A stretch of DNA of 64,000 bases from assembly GCA_020025195.1 (NCBI GenBank), contig JAHHSN010000001.1:52532-116531 (forward strand), read 5' to 3'. Each line of letters starts with the position of its first letter. The first letter of the stretch is position 1. Positions 8,908 through 17,013 of the stretch are shown piece by piece. The DNA is from Angelakisella sp. GTDB taxonomy: Bacteria > Bacillota > Clostridia > Oscillospirales > Ruminococcaceae. Under the pieces are notes generated by a model. It saw nothing but the letters and a program-made list of their open reading frames with translations. It was not told where the DNA came from and ran no database searches. The translations under genes were made by a program, and so were the position numbers.

Positions 8908-9111
8908 ATGCCCAAGCTTAAGACTCATACCGGTGCCAAGAAACGCTTTAAGTTCAACAAGAACGGAAAGATCAAGAGAGCAAAAGCTTACAAGAGCCAC
9001 CTGCTGAACGGCCACGGCAAGACCACCAAGCGTAAGAGAAATCTGCGCCACGGCACCTATGCCGACAAGACCAATACCGGCGCGCTGAAGCTTCTCATGC
9101 CCGGCAAATAA
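8908..9111 (+). CDS. rpmI: Large ribosomal subunit protein bL35
   Basis: A 67-residue basic protein of the 50S subunit. It starts [15 protein letters not shown] and contains [18 protein letters not shown], both diagnostic of L35. Length is normal (64-67). The Shine-Dalgarno TAGGAGG precedes the ATG. Middle gene of the conserved IF-3/L35/L20 operon, 22 bases after infC. Expression should follow the operon leader and translational control. Confidence 0.98.
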   Translation: MPKLKTHTGAKKRFKFNKNGKIKRAKAYKSHLLNGHGKTTKRKRNLRHGTYADKTNTGALKLLMPGK

Positions 9112-9162
9112 TCAGCAGTACGAAAACAAGATAACATCCAAGCAATACGGAGGTAAATAGAT

Positions 9163-9516
9163 ATGGCTCGTGTAAAAAGAGCAATGATGACTCGTAAAAG
9201 AAGAAAAAAGACCCTGCAGATGGCCAAGGGTTATTTCGGCGCAAAGAGCAAGCGCTTTAAGATGGCAAAACAGGCCGTACTGAAGTCCGGCAACTATGCT
9301 TACATCGGCCGCAAGCAGAAGAAGCGTGATTTCCGCCGCCTGTGGATCACCCGTATTTCTGCCGCCTGCCGCATGAACGACATCAGCTACAGCCAGTTCA
9401 TGAACGGTCTTAAGAAGGCCGGCATCACCCTGAACCGCAAGATGCTCTCCGAGCTCGCGATCCATGATGCTCCCGCTTTCACCGCTCTGGTGGCAAAGGC
9501 GAAGGCTGCTCTTTAA
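9163..9516 (+). CDS. rplT: Large ribosomal subunit protein bL20
   Basis: A 117-residue protein that binds 23S rRNA early in 50S assembly. It starts [19 protein letters not shown] and carries [19 protein letters not shown], both family signatures. The N-terminal arm is strongly basic. In low-GC Firmicutes L20 also represses this operon by binding the infC leader. Last gene before a strong terminator. Confidence 0.98.
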   Translation: MARVKRAMMTRKRRKKTLQMAKGYFGAKSKRFKMAKQAVLKSGNYAYIGRKQKKRDFRRLWITRISAACRMNDISYSQFMNGLKKAGITLNRKMLSELAIHDAPAFTALVAKAKAAL

Positions 9517-9533
9517 TTTTTTAAGCAGTATAA

Positions 9534-9570
9534 AGCACTCACTTTCTTAGGAACAGTGGGTGCTTTTCTT
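9534..9570 (+). terminator. Terminator of infC-rpmI-rplT
   Basis: AGCACTCACT (9534-9543) pairs with AGTGGGTGCT (9555-9564), 10 bp with one wobble, followed by TTTTCTT. It lies 17 bases after the rplT stop. Confidence 0.85.
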
Positions 9571-9602
9571 TCGGCCAAAGCGGCCGGTTTCCAAAGTACG
9601 GC

Positions 9603-9631
9603 TTGCATTTATGACGAATGTATAGTATAAA
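9603..9631 (+). promoter_or_regulatory. Candidate promoter for the rRNA methyltransferase-dprA-topA run
   Basis: TTGCAT (9603-9608), a 17-base spacer and TATAAA (9626-9631). It lies just after the rplT terminator and about 50 bases before the next start. Confidence 0.5.
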
Positions 9632-9681
9632 AGAAAATGATACCATGACGATTCGGACACTATATAATAGGAGGGAGTCAC

Positions 9682-10473
9682 TTGCGGGAGCTTCTGACCT
9701 CAAAAGAAAATGCTGTTATCAAAAAATACCGCAAGCTTTCCGAAAGCCGTAAAGCGCGTGAGGAAGCCGGTCTTTTTGTGATGGAGGGGCTGCGGCTTTG
9801 CCGGGACGCGGCGGAGAGCGGCGTCCAGCTGGAGACGCTGTTTCTCTCTCCAAACGCCCTGCGCTATGAAGATAAGCTGGAGTCCCTCCTGCGCTCTGCC
9901 GATCGGATCTATGAGATCAGTGCGGCGCTGGAAAAACACCTGGGAGACACCGAACACCCGCAGGGAATTTTTGCCATCGGGAGGCTTCCCGAAGACCGAG
10001 CGGAAAAACCGAAGGGCGGCCGGCTCCTGCTGCTGGATCATATTCAGGATCCCGGCAATCTCGGCACCCTCATCCGCACGGCGGAAAGCATGGGCGTCGA
10101 TACGCTGGTGCTTTCCGAAGGCTCGGCCGATCCCTTTTCTCCCAAGGTAATCCGCTCCACGATGGGCAGCGCCTTCCGGCAGAAGCTTTATCATGCCGGG
10201 GATCTCGCTGGGTTTGTTGAGGAGCTGGAGCGGGGCGGTATGCCGGTCTATGCCGCAACGCTGACCCCCGACGCTGTCCCGCTGCAAAAGCTCCCCGAAC
10301 GGGAGGACATAGCGGTGGTTATCGGGAATGAGGGCAGCGGCGTCACCCCGGAGGTGATCGCACGGTGCGGGGGGCAGGTCTATATCCCCATGGCAGGAAA
10401 GGCCGAATCACTCAACGCGGCCGTTGCCGGAGCGCTCTGTATGTGGCAGATCGCCGGCCGGTATCTCGTGTAA
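9682..10473 (+). CDS. SpoU/TrmH-family RNA 2'-O-methyltransferase
   Basis: A 263-residue SPOUT-fold enzyme predicted to 2'-O-methylate rRNA (RlmB-like or YsgA-like) with S-adenosylmethionine. The N-terminal substrate-binding part is residues 1-105. The knotted SpoU domain follows with LLDHIQDPGNLGTLIRTAES (motif 1, catalytic Arg), IGNEGSGVTPE (motif 2) and IPMAGKAESLNAAVAGAL (motif 3). The TTG start at 9682 is supported by AGGAGGG (9669-9675). A position downstream of rplT is common in Firmicutes. The exact RNA target is not readable from sequence; 23S rRNA is more likely than tRNA. Confidence 0.9.
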   Translation: MRELLTSKENAVIKKYRKLSESRKAREEAGLFVMEGLRLCRDAAESGVQLETLFLSPNALRYEDKLESLLRSADRIYEISAALEKHLGDTEHPQGIFAIGRLPEDRAEKPKGGRLLLLDHIQDPGNLGTLIRTAESMGVDTLVLSEGSADPFSPKVIRSTMGSAFRQKLYHAGDLAGFVEELERGGMPVYAATLTPDAVPLQKLPEREDIAVVIGNEGSGVTPEVIARCGGQVYIPMAGKAESLNAAVAGALCMWQIAGRYLV

Positions 10474-10504
10474 GATATAATATAAAGAAAAGGGGAGGAA
10501 CAGG

Positions 10505-11683
10505 ATGGCGTCTCAGTCTGACTGGATCCGGTTTCAGCGGGTCTTTGGCAGAGGGTCGGTCCGCGCCGCCAAGGCGCTGGAGCAGTGGCATACGCCCGAC
10601 CGCCTCTTTAGGACCTCCCGGGAAGACCTTCGGGCCGCCGGCGCGAAGGAGGAGGAGCTTCAAAAAATCGAGGAGGCGAAGCGGTACGACACCGATAAGA
10701 TCCTCGAATTCTGCCTTAAAAACAATATCAAGATCCTGACCCGTGAGGACGAGGACTATCCTCGCCGGCTCCGTGAGATTTACAGCCCGCCCGCGCTCCT
10801 TTATGTCGCGGGGACGTGGAAAAATCTGGACGATTACCTCTGTGTGGCGGTGGTCGGTTCGCGGAATATTACCCCTTACGGAGAACGGGCGGCGCGGAAG
10901 ATCTCCGGGGAGCTTGCGCGCCGCGGTGTAGTGACGGTGAGCGGCCTTGCCATGGGCATCGACACCTGCTGCCACGAGGAAACGCTGGAGAACGGCGGCA
11001 AGACGATAGCGGTGCAGGGCTGCGGCATTGACGTTTGCTATCCCGCCCAGAACAAAAAGCTCAAGGAGCGCATCCTTGCGGAGGGCGGTGCGATCGTCAC
11101 CGAATTTGAACCGGGTAGTCAGCCCATCTCCTATCATTTTCCCATTCGAAATCGCATTATTGCAGGGCTTTGTCAGGGAACCTTGGTGGTGGAGGGAAGG
11201 CAGAAAAGCGGTTCGCTTATCACGGCGGGCTTTGCCCTTGCCGAGGGAAGAGACGTTTTCGCGGTGCCGGGGAATATCGACCAGCCGATGTCCGAGGCGC
11301 CCAACTGGCTCATCCGAGAGGGCGCTTCCATGATTCGCGGCGCGGAGGATATTCTGGATGAATATGAATATCTGACTTATAAGGAATACGAGCGGAGCAG
11401 CCCTCTTAAATTATCACCTTGCAGGATTGAGACCTATGAGCCGCCGGAGGAGAAGGAAACGGCGAAAATGCATCAGCCCAAGCCTGCGTCCCCGCCGGTG
11501 GAGACCGAGCATCTCAATGAGAGGCAGAGAGCGGTCTTCGGGGTGCTTTCCTCCGAACCCATGACAGCGGATGACGTTGTGAGAGCATCGGGGCTGCCCG
11601 TCGCTCAGGTGCTGGCCGTGTTGACTCAGCTTGAAATCTTTGGTATTATCAAGGTTCACGCGGGTCATCGGTTCAGCCGTTAA
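10505..11683 (+). CDS. dprA: DprA/Smf DNA-processing protein
   Basis: DprA binds incoming single-stranded DNA and loads RecA during natural transformation; it is kept in many species not known to be competent. The 392-residue protein has an N-terminal SAM-like helical domain and a Rossmann-like core with VAVVGSRNITPYGERAA, VSGLAMGID and PIRNRIIAG, then a C-terminal winged-helix domain (about 335-392, TADDVVRASGLPVAQVLAVL). The Shine-Dalgarno GGGGAGGAA precedes the ATG. It lies just upstream of topA, the Bacillus and clostridial order. Confidence 0.95.
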   Translation: MASQSDWIRFQRVFGRGSVRAAKALEQWHTPDRLFRTSREDLRAAGAKEEELQKIEEAKRYDTDKILEFCLKNNIKILTREDEDYPRRLREIYSPPALLYVAGTWKNLDDYLCVAVVGSRNITPYGERAARKISGELARRGVVTVSGLAMGIDTCCHEETLENGGKTIAVQGCGIDVCYPAQNKKLKERILAEGGAIVTEFEPGSQPISYHFPIRNRIIAGLCQGTLVVEGRQKSGSLITAGFALAEGRDVFAVPGNIDQPMSEAPNWLIREGASMIRGAEDILDEYEYLTYKEYERSSPLKLSPCRIETYEPPEEKETAKMHQPKPASPPVETEHLNERQRAVFGVLSSEPMTADDVVRASGLPVAQVLAVLTQLEIFGIIKVHAGHRFSR

Positions 11684-11726
11684 CCCCTTATGAAATCAAA
11701 TTTTATTTTATATATAGGTGATCAAA

Positions 11727-13811
11727 TTGTCTAAACTTGTTATTGTGGAGTCCCCTGCAAAAGCGAATACCATACAGAAATATCTGGGCTCGGAATATGA
11801 GGTCATGGCTTCAATGGGACACATCCGCGACCTGCCGGTCTCCCGGCTCGGCGTGGATGTCGAGCATGATTTTTCCCCGAGCTATGAAAACATCAAGGGC
11901 AAGGGAGAGCTGATTAAAAAGCTCCGTGCCGAGGCCAAGACGAGTGACTATGTTTATCTTGCGACCGACCCCGATCGCGAGGGAGAGGCCATCAGCTGGC
12001 ATTTGGCAGAGCTTCTCAAGCTGGACCAGAACGAGCCGAACCGTGTGACCTTTACTGAGATCACCCGCTCCGGCGTGGAAAACGGGATGGCGCATCCCCG
12101 CCAGATCGACCGCCAGCTGGTCAATGCGCAGCAGGCGCGGCGTGTTCTGGACCGCATCGTCGGTTATGAGATCAGCCCTTTCCTCTGGAAGAAGATCCGA
12201 AAGGGTCTTTCCGCGGGACGTGTGCAGTCGGTCGCGGTGCGCCTTGTGGTGGACCGTGAGGAGGAGATCCGCTCCTTCCAGCCGGAGGAATACTGGACGC
12301 TGGAGGTGCTGCTGGCCAAGGAGAACGCCAAGTACAAGCCGTTCCTTGCGAAGCATTACGGAAAGAACGGCAAAAAGCAGGAGATCCATAACGAAGAGGA
12401 AGCGAGACAGATCGTTTCCGAGGTGGACGGCAAGCCGTTTCGGATCACCAATCTGAAAAAAGGCACCCGCCAGAAAATGCCGACGCCGCCCTTCATCACC
12501 TCCACCCTGCAGCAGGACGCCTCCCGCCGCTTCGGTTTTCAGGCAAAGCGCACCATGAAGGTGGCGCAGGAGCTTTACGAAGGCATCAATTTGGAGGATA
12601 TGGGCGCGGTCGGTCTCATCACCTATATGAGAACCGACTCTCTGCGTATCTCCAATGAAGCGCTTGAGGCGGCCCACAATTATATCATCAGCACCTACGG
12701 CAAGGAATACGGACTGGAAAAGCCGCGGGTGTTCCGCTCCAAGGCGAACGCACAGGACGGTCATGAGGCGATCCGTCCCACCATGATCGATCTCACGCCC
12801 GCTAAAATCAAGGACAGTTTGACCCCCGACCAGTATAAGCTCTACAAGCTCATCTGGGAGCGCTTTATCGCGAGCCAGATGGCGCCCTGTATTCAGGATA
12901 CCGTTTCGGTGGAGCTGACCGCCGGGGAGCATACCTTCAAATCCTCCGGCTTCTCCATCCGGTTTGAGGGCTTCACCCGCCTTTATATCGATGCCTCGGA
13001 AGGGGAGGAGGAGAGCAGCACCAATCTGCCGCCGCTGGAGATGGGAGAATCCCTCCGTCAGAAGGAACTTCGTCCCGCCCAGCACTTCACCCAGCCCCCT
13101 GCGCGTTACACAGAAGCATCCCTTATCAAGGAGCTGGAGGAGAACGGCATCGGCCGACCCAGCACCTACGCCCCGACCCTCTCCACCATTCAGCAGAGAG
13201 GCTATGTGGAACGGGAACAGAAGGCACTGAAGCCCACCATTGTGGGAGAGATTACCACCAAGCTCATGAAGGAGCAGTTCGGCAAGATCGTGGACGTTCA
13301 GTTCACCGCCGGCATGGAGAGGAATCTCGACCAGGTGGAAGCGGGCAAGCTGGACTGGGTCCGGATGATGCGCAGCTTCTATGATGATTTTTCCGCGATG
13401 CTCAAGCAGGCGGATGAAAATATGGCAGGCACCAAGATGAAAATCCCCGATGAGGAGACCGACATCCCCTGCGAGCTCTGCGGTCGGATGATGGTTATTC
13501 GTCATGGTAAGTACGGTAAATTCCTTGCCTGCCCCGGCTTCCCGGAATGCAAGAACACAAAGCCCCTGCAGCAGGAGACGGACGGACTCTGTCCCCTCTG
13601 CGGCAAAAAGGTGCTTTCCAAGAAATCCAAGACCGGGCGCACCTATTACGGCTGCGCCGACAATCCGAAGTGCGGCTTTATGACTTGGGATATTCCGCTG
13701 GCGGATCGCTGTCCCCAGTGCGGAAGCACCCTCTTTAAGACCACCGGCCGTATCAAAAAGATCCATTGCCTGAAAGAGGGCTGTGGCTACGAAATGAGTA
13801 TCAAGAAATGA
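11727..13811 (+). CDS. topA: DNA topoisomerase I (type IA)
   Basis: Relaxes negative supercoils by transient single-strand cleavage. The 694-residue protein has the TOPRIM domain at the N terminus (KLVIVESPAKANTI, then ATDPDREGE), the active-site Tyr in GLITYMRTDS, and three C-terminal zinc ribbons: CELC...CPGFPEC, CPLC...CADNPKC and CPQC...CLKEGC. Start: AGGTGATC (11716-11723) fits the TTG at 11727, giving MSKLVIVESPAK. The upstream GTG at 11718 lies inside that Shine-Dalgarno. It overlaps trmFO by 4 bases. Confidence 0.97.
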   Translation: MSKLVIVESPAKANTIQKYLGSEYEVMASMGHIRDLPVSRLGVDVEHDFSPSYENIKGKGELIKKLRAEAKTSDYVYLATDPDREGEAISWHLAELLKLDQNEPNRVTFTEITRSGVENGMAHPRQIDRQLVNAQQARRVLDRIVGYEISPFLWKKIRKGLSAGRVQSVAVRLVVDREEEIRSFQPEEYWTLEVLLAKENAKYKPFLAKHYGKNGKKQEIHNEEEARQIVSEVDGKPFRITNLKKGTRQKMPTPPFITSTLQQDASRRFGFQAKRTMKVAQELYEGINLEDMGAVGLITYMRTDSLRISNEALEAAHNYIISTYGKEYGLEKPRVFRSKANAQDGHEAIRPTMIDLTPAKIKDSLTPDQYKLYKLIWERFIASQMAPCIQDTVSVELTAGEHTFKSSGFSIRFEGFTRLYIDASEGEEESSTNLPPLEMGESLRQKELRPAQHFTQPPARYTEASLIKELEENGIGRPSTYAPTLSTIQQRGYVEREQKALKPTIVGEITTKLMKEQFGKIVDVQFTAGMERNLDQVEAGKLDWVRMMRSFYDDFSAMLKQADENMAGTKMKIPDEETDIPCELCGRMMVIRHGKYGKFLACPGFPECKNTKPLQQETDGLCPLCGKKVLSKKSKTGRTYYGCADNPKCGFMTWDIPLADRCPQCGSTLFKTTGRIKKIHCLKEGCGYEMSIKK

Positions 13812-15127
13812 AACATGTATCTGTGATTGGCGCGGGTCTTGCTGGCTGCGAAGCGGTTTGGACGCTCAGCCGCCGGGGGATCCCCGTGACCCTTTATGAA
13901 ATGAAACCGGAGAAATACTCTCCGGCACACAGCTATGAGGGCTTTGCGGAGCTGGTGTGCTCCAACTCCCTCAAGGCCTCTCGCATCAACTCCGCGGCAG
14001 GATTGCTCAAGGCGGAGATGGAGGCGATGGGCTCCCTTGTGGTGGAGGCGGCAAAGGCCTCCGCCGTTTCGGCGGGCGGCGCTCTGGCGGTGGACCGAAA
14101 GCAGTTTTCCGACTACATCACAAAGGCCGTCACCGCGCTCCCCAATGTGGAGGTCGTCCACGGCGAGGTGACCGAGATCCCGGAGGGAGAGGTCATCATC
14201 GCGACCGGGCCCCTCACCTCCAAGGCATTTTCCGAGACCATCGGGACTCTTCTCGGGGAGAGCTATCTCAGCTTTTTTGATGCCTCCGCTCCCATTGTGT
14301 CATATGATTCCATTGACCTTGACCGGGTCTATTTTGCCACCCGCTACGGCAGGGGAGAGGCGGACTATATCAACTGCTCTTTCAACAAAGAGGAGTATGA
14401 GCGCTTTCAGGAGGCGCTGGCCACCGCCGAATCGGTGGAGCTTCATGACTTTGAGAAGCAGTACTTCAAGGTCTATGAGGGCTGTATGCCCATTGAGGTG
14501 CTGGCACGCCGGGGCCTCGATACTATGCGTTACGGCCCCCTGCGCCCGGTGGGACTCATTAACCCCAAGACAGGCCACCGCCCTTGGGCAAACATTCAGC
14601 TCAGGCGGGATAATGCCGACGGCTCGCTCTATAATATCGTCGGCTTTCAGACGAATCTCCGTTTTCCGGAGCAGAAGCGGGTCTTTTCCATGATCCCCGG
14701 TCTGGAACACGCAGAGTTTGTGCGCTACGGCGTCATGCACCGCAATACCTTTATTGATTCTCCGCGCCTTCTGGACGGGAACTTTACCCTGAAGAAGGAG
14801 CCACGCATCCACTTTGCCGGACAAATTACCGGCGTGGAGGGCTATATCGAATCGGCCGTAAGCGGCATCATTGCGGGCCGCGCTGCGGCAGACCGCCTTA
14901 TGGGCCGCGAGACCCCCGTCCTGCCGCCCGAGACCATGACCGGTGCGCTCTGCCGTTATGTGAGTGACGAAACAGTCAAGGACTTCCAGCCGATGGGCTC
15001 CAACATGGGCATCTTGCCGCCCCTGCCGGAGCTTATTAAATCCAAAGAACTGCGTTACCAGGCAATGGCGGATCGTGCTATGGAGGCGCTCAAGGACTAT
15101 CTGGAAAGAGAGGGAAAGACAGAATGA
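13808..15127 (+). CDS. trmFO: TrmFO, folate-dependent tRNA (uracil-54-C5) methyltransferase
   Basis: Makes ribothymidine at position 54 of tRNA using 5,10-methylenetetrahydrofolate and FADH2. The 439-residue protein is GidA-like. It has the N-terminal FAD-binding motif VIGAGLAGCEAVW, then YEMKPEKYSPAHSYEGFAEL and CSNSLKAS with the conserved Cys. HFAGQITGVEGYIESAVSG near the C terminus is diagnostic. The ATG at 13808 overlaps the topA stop (ATGA) and the gene's end overlaps plsX in the same way, so topA-trmFO-plsX are translationally coupled. Confidence 0.97.
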   Translation: MKHVSVIGAGLAGCEAVWTLSRRGIPVTLYEMKPEKYSPAHSYEGFAELVCSNSLKASRINSAAGLLKAEMEAMGSLVVEAAKASAVSAGGALAVDRKQFSDYITKAVTALPNVEVVHGEVTEIPEGEVIIATGPLTSKAFSETIGTLLGESYLSFFDASAPIVSYDSIDLDRVYFATRYGRGEADYINCSFNKEEYERFQEALATAESVELHDFEKQYFKVYEGCMPIEVLARRGLDTMRYGPLRPVGLINPKTGHRPWANIQLRRDNADGSLYNIVGFQTNLRFPEQKRVFSMIPGLEHAEFVRYGVMHRNTFIDSPRLLDGNFTLKKEPRIHFAGQITGVEGYIESAVSGIIAGRAAADRLMGRETPVLPPETMTGALCRYVSDETVKDFQPMGSNMGILPPLPELIKSKELRYQAMADRAMEALKDYLEREGKTE

Positions 15128-16128
15128 AGATTATTGTAGACGGTTTCGGCGGCGACAACGCACCGGCGGAGGTGCTGAAGGGCTGTGAACGCGCCGTAAA
15201 GGAGTGGGGCCTGGAGATTCTCCTCACCGGTGACGAGAAAAAGCTCCGCGCCGAGGCGGAAAAGCTCGGAGTTTCCCTCGACAACATGACCATTGCGGAC
15301 GCTCCCGACGTCATCCCCATGGAAGCGGAGCCGACCTCTATCCTGAAGCAGTATAAGAACTGCTCGATGGCGGTGGGTCTTGACCTCCTTGCCAAGGGAG
15401 AGGGCGACGCCTTTGTTTCCGGAGGCAGCACCGGAGCGCTCACCGTGGGCGGCACCCTGATCGTGAAGCGCCTCAGCGGCATTAAACGCCCTGCAATCGG
15501 AACGATCATTCCCTGCAAGGGCGGCTGCTATCTCCTAATGGATTCTGGCGCGAACCACGACTGCCGCCCCGAGATGCTCCGCCAGTTTGGACTGATGGGC
15601 TCGGTCTATATGAAGCGCATCGAAGGGGTGGAAAACCCCCGCGTCGGCCTTATCAATATCGGCACGGAGGAGACTAAGGGACGGGAGCTGGAGATTGAGG
15701 CGTACCGTCTCATGAAGGATTCCGACTATAACTTTATCGGGAATGTCGAGGCTCGGGACGTCCCCCTCGGCGGCTGTGATGTCGCGGTCTGCGACGGCTT
15801 TACCGGCAATGTGTTCCTGAAGGGTCTTGAGGGCGCGGTCGCTCTCTTTATGGGCGAACTTAAGGGGATCTTTTTCTCCTCCCTCAAAAATAAACTTGCC
15901 GCGCTTGCCGTTAAAAAGGATATCGGCAAGCTCAAAAAGCAGTTCTCCTCCTCAGAATACGGCGGAGCCCTCCTGATGGGTGTGCGGCGTCCTGTAATCA
16001 AAGCGCACGGCAGCAGCAATGCCAAGGCATTCTATAATGCCATTCGGCAGGCAAAGAGCTGCTGTGAGAATAATATCGTCGGGGAGATCGAGGAGCAGCT
16101 GGCGAATGAAATCTCGGATGAGGAATGA
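15124..16128 (+). CDS. plsX: PlsX, phosphate acyltransferase
   Basis: Converts acyl-ACP to acyl-phosphate, the donor used by PlsY to begin phospholipid synthesis; peripheral membrane enzyme. The 334-residue length is normal. Signatures: KIIVDGFGGDNAPAEVLKG at the N terminus, DAFVSGGSTGALTVGG, and VAVCDGFTGNVFLKGLEG. B. subtilis and many relatives place fab genes and acpP between plsX and rnc. Here rnc follows after 15 bases, so acpP is elsewhere. Confidence 0.96.
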   Translation: MKIIVDGFGGDNAPAEVLKGCERAVKEWGLEILLTGDEKKLRAEAEKLGVSLDNMTIADAPDVIPMEAEPTSILKQYKNCSMAVGLDLLAKGEGDAFVSGGSTGALTVGGTLIVKRLSGIKRPAIGTIIPCKGGCYLLMDSGANHDCRPEMLRQFGLMGSVYMKRIEGVENPRVGLINIGTEETKGRELEIEAYRLMKDSDYNFIGNVEARDVPLGGCDVAVCDGFTGNVFLKGLEGAVALFMGELKGIFFSSLKNKLAALAVKKDIGKLKKQFSSSEYGGALLMGVRRPVIKAHGSSNAKAFYNAIRQAKSCCENNIVGEIEEQLANEISDEE

Positions 16129-16143
16129 GAGAGGGGAAGTAAG

Positions 16144-16824
16144 ATGGCAGCAGCCGATCTGGAAAAACGAATCGGTTATCGGTTTAAGGATAAACAGCTT
16201 TTGGAGCGGGCGCTGACCCACTCCTCCTATGCCAATGAGAGCAAAAAGAAGATAGAGTGCAATGAGCGCATGGAGTTTTTAGGGGATGCCGTCCTATCCA
16301 TCATCGTGGCGGATCACATCTTCCACAAATTCCATCTGGCGGAGGGTGACCTCACCAAGATCCGCGCGGCGCTGGTTTGTGAAAAGAGTCTTTTCGAGTT
16401 CGCCAAGCAGATTGACTTGGGTAGCGAGCTGCTCCTCGGCCACGGGGAGGAGCAGACCGGCGGGCGGGAGCGCCCCTCGGTGGTGTCGGACGCCTTTGAA
16501 GCGCTGATCGCCGGCATCTATCTGGACGGCGGCATGGAGGAAGCGAAGCGCTTTGTTCTGCCCTTCGTGGAAAAGGAAATCCGCAGTAAGGAATCTCCCT
16601 TTGTGGACTATAAGACCTTGCTTCAGGAGATCATCCAGAAGAATCCGGAGGAGTGCGTCGAGTATGTGCTCGTTTCGGAGGAGGGCCCGGACCACGATAA
16701 AAAATTCGTGGTGGAGGTTCACCTCAATTCCAACGTGATCGGACGAGGAACGGACCGCAGCAAAAAGGGCGCCGAGCAGGCGGCCGCGCGGGAAGCGCTC
16801 TCGCTGATGGGCGAAATCGAATAA
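16144..16824 (+). CDS. rnc: Ribonuclease III
   Basis: A double-strand-specific endoribonuclease that matures rRNA and processes mRNA. It is 226 residues. The catalytic signature NERMEFLGDAVLS is at about residues 40-52, and the second acidic site is in SDAFEALIAGIYLDGG. The C-terminal double-stranded-RNA-binding domain (about 155-223) ends in SKKGAEQAAAREAL. It precedes smc and ftsY, a common Firmicutes order, but a terminator and a fresh promoter separate it from smc. Confidence 0.96.
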   Translation: MAAADLEKRIGYRFKDKQLLERALTHSSYANESKKKIECNERMEFLGDAVLSIIVADHIFHKFHLAEGDLTKIRAALVCEKSLFEFAKQIDLGSELLLGHGEEQTGGRERPSVVSDAFEALIAGIYLDGGMEEAKRFVLPFVEKEIRSKESPFVDYKTLLQEIIQKNPEECVEYVLVSEEGPDHDKKFVVEVHLNSNVIGRGTDRSKKGAEQAAAREALSLMGEIE

Positions 16825-16828
16825 AAGG

Positions 16829-16860
16829 AAGAGGGCTCCTGTTGGGCTCTCTTTTTTCTT
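16829..16860 (+). terminator. Terminator of the topA-rnc group
   Basis: AAGAGGGCTC (16829-16838) pairs with GGGCTCTCTT (16844-16853), 10 bp with two wobbles and a 5-base loop, followed by a T-rich tail. Confidence 0.75.
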
Positions 16861-16902
16861 TGGGAAGCGTCGGAAAGATTCCCGGGAAAAGGGCGGTTTT
16901 AG

Positions 16903-16931
16903 TTGTCTCAAAGGAGAAATCGTAGTATAAT
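16903..16931 (+). promoter_or_regulatory. Promoter of smc-ftsY
   Basis: TTGTCT (16903-16908), a 17-base spacer and a perfect TATAAT (16926-16931), placed right after the rnc terminator and about 80 bases before smc. Confidence 0.75.
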
Positions 16932-17013
16932 AAATAATTAGCTATAACGTTTTTTAAGTTTTTCCCCGGGAAATGAGCGGGGAGTGGACAATCTGCTTGA
17001 AGGAGGTGCGCCA

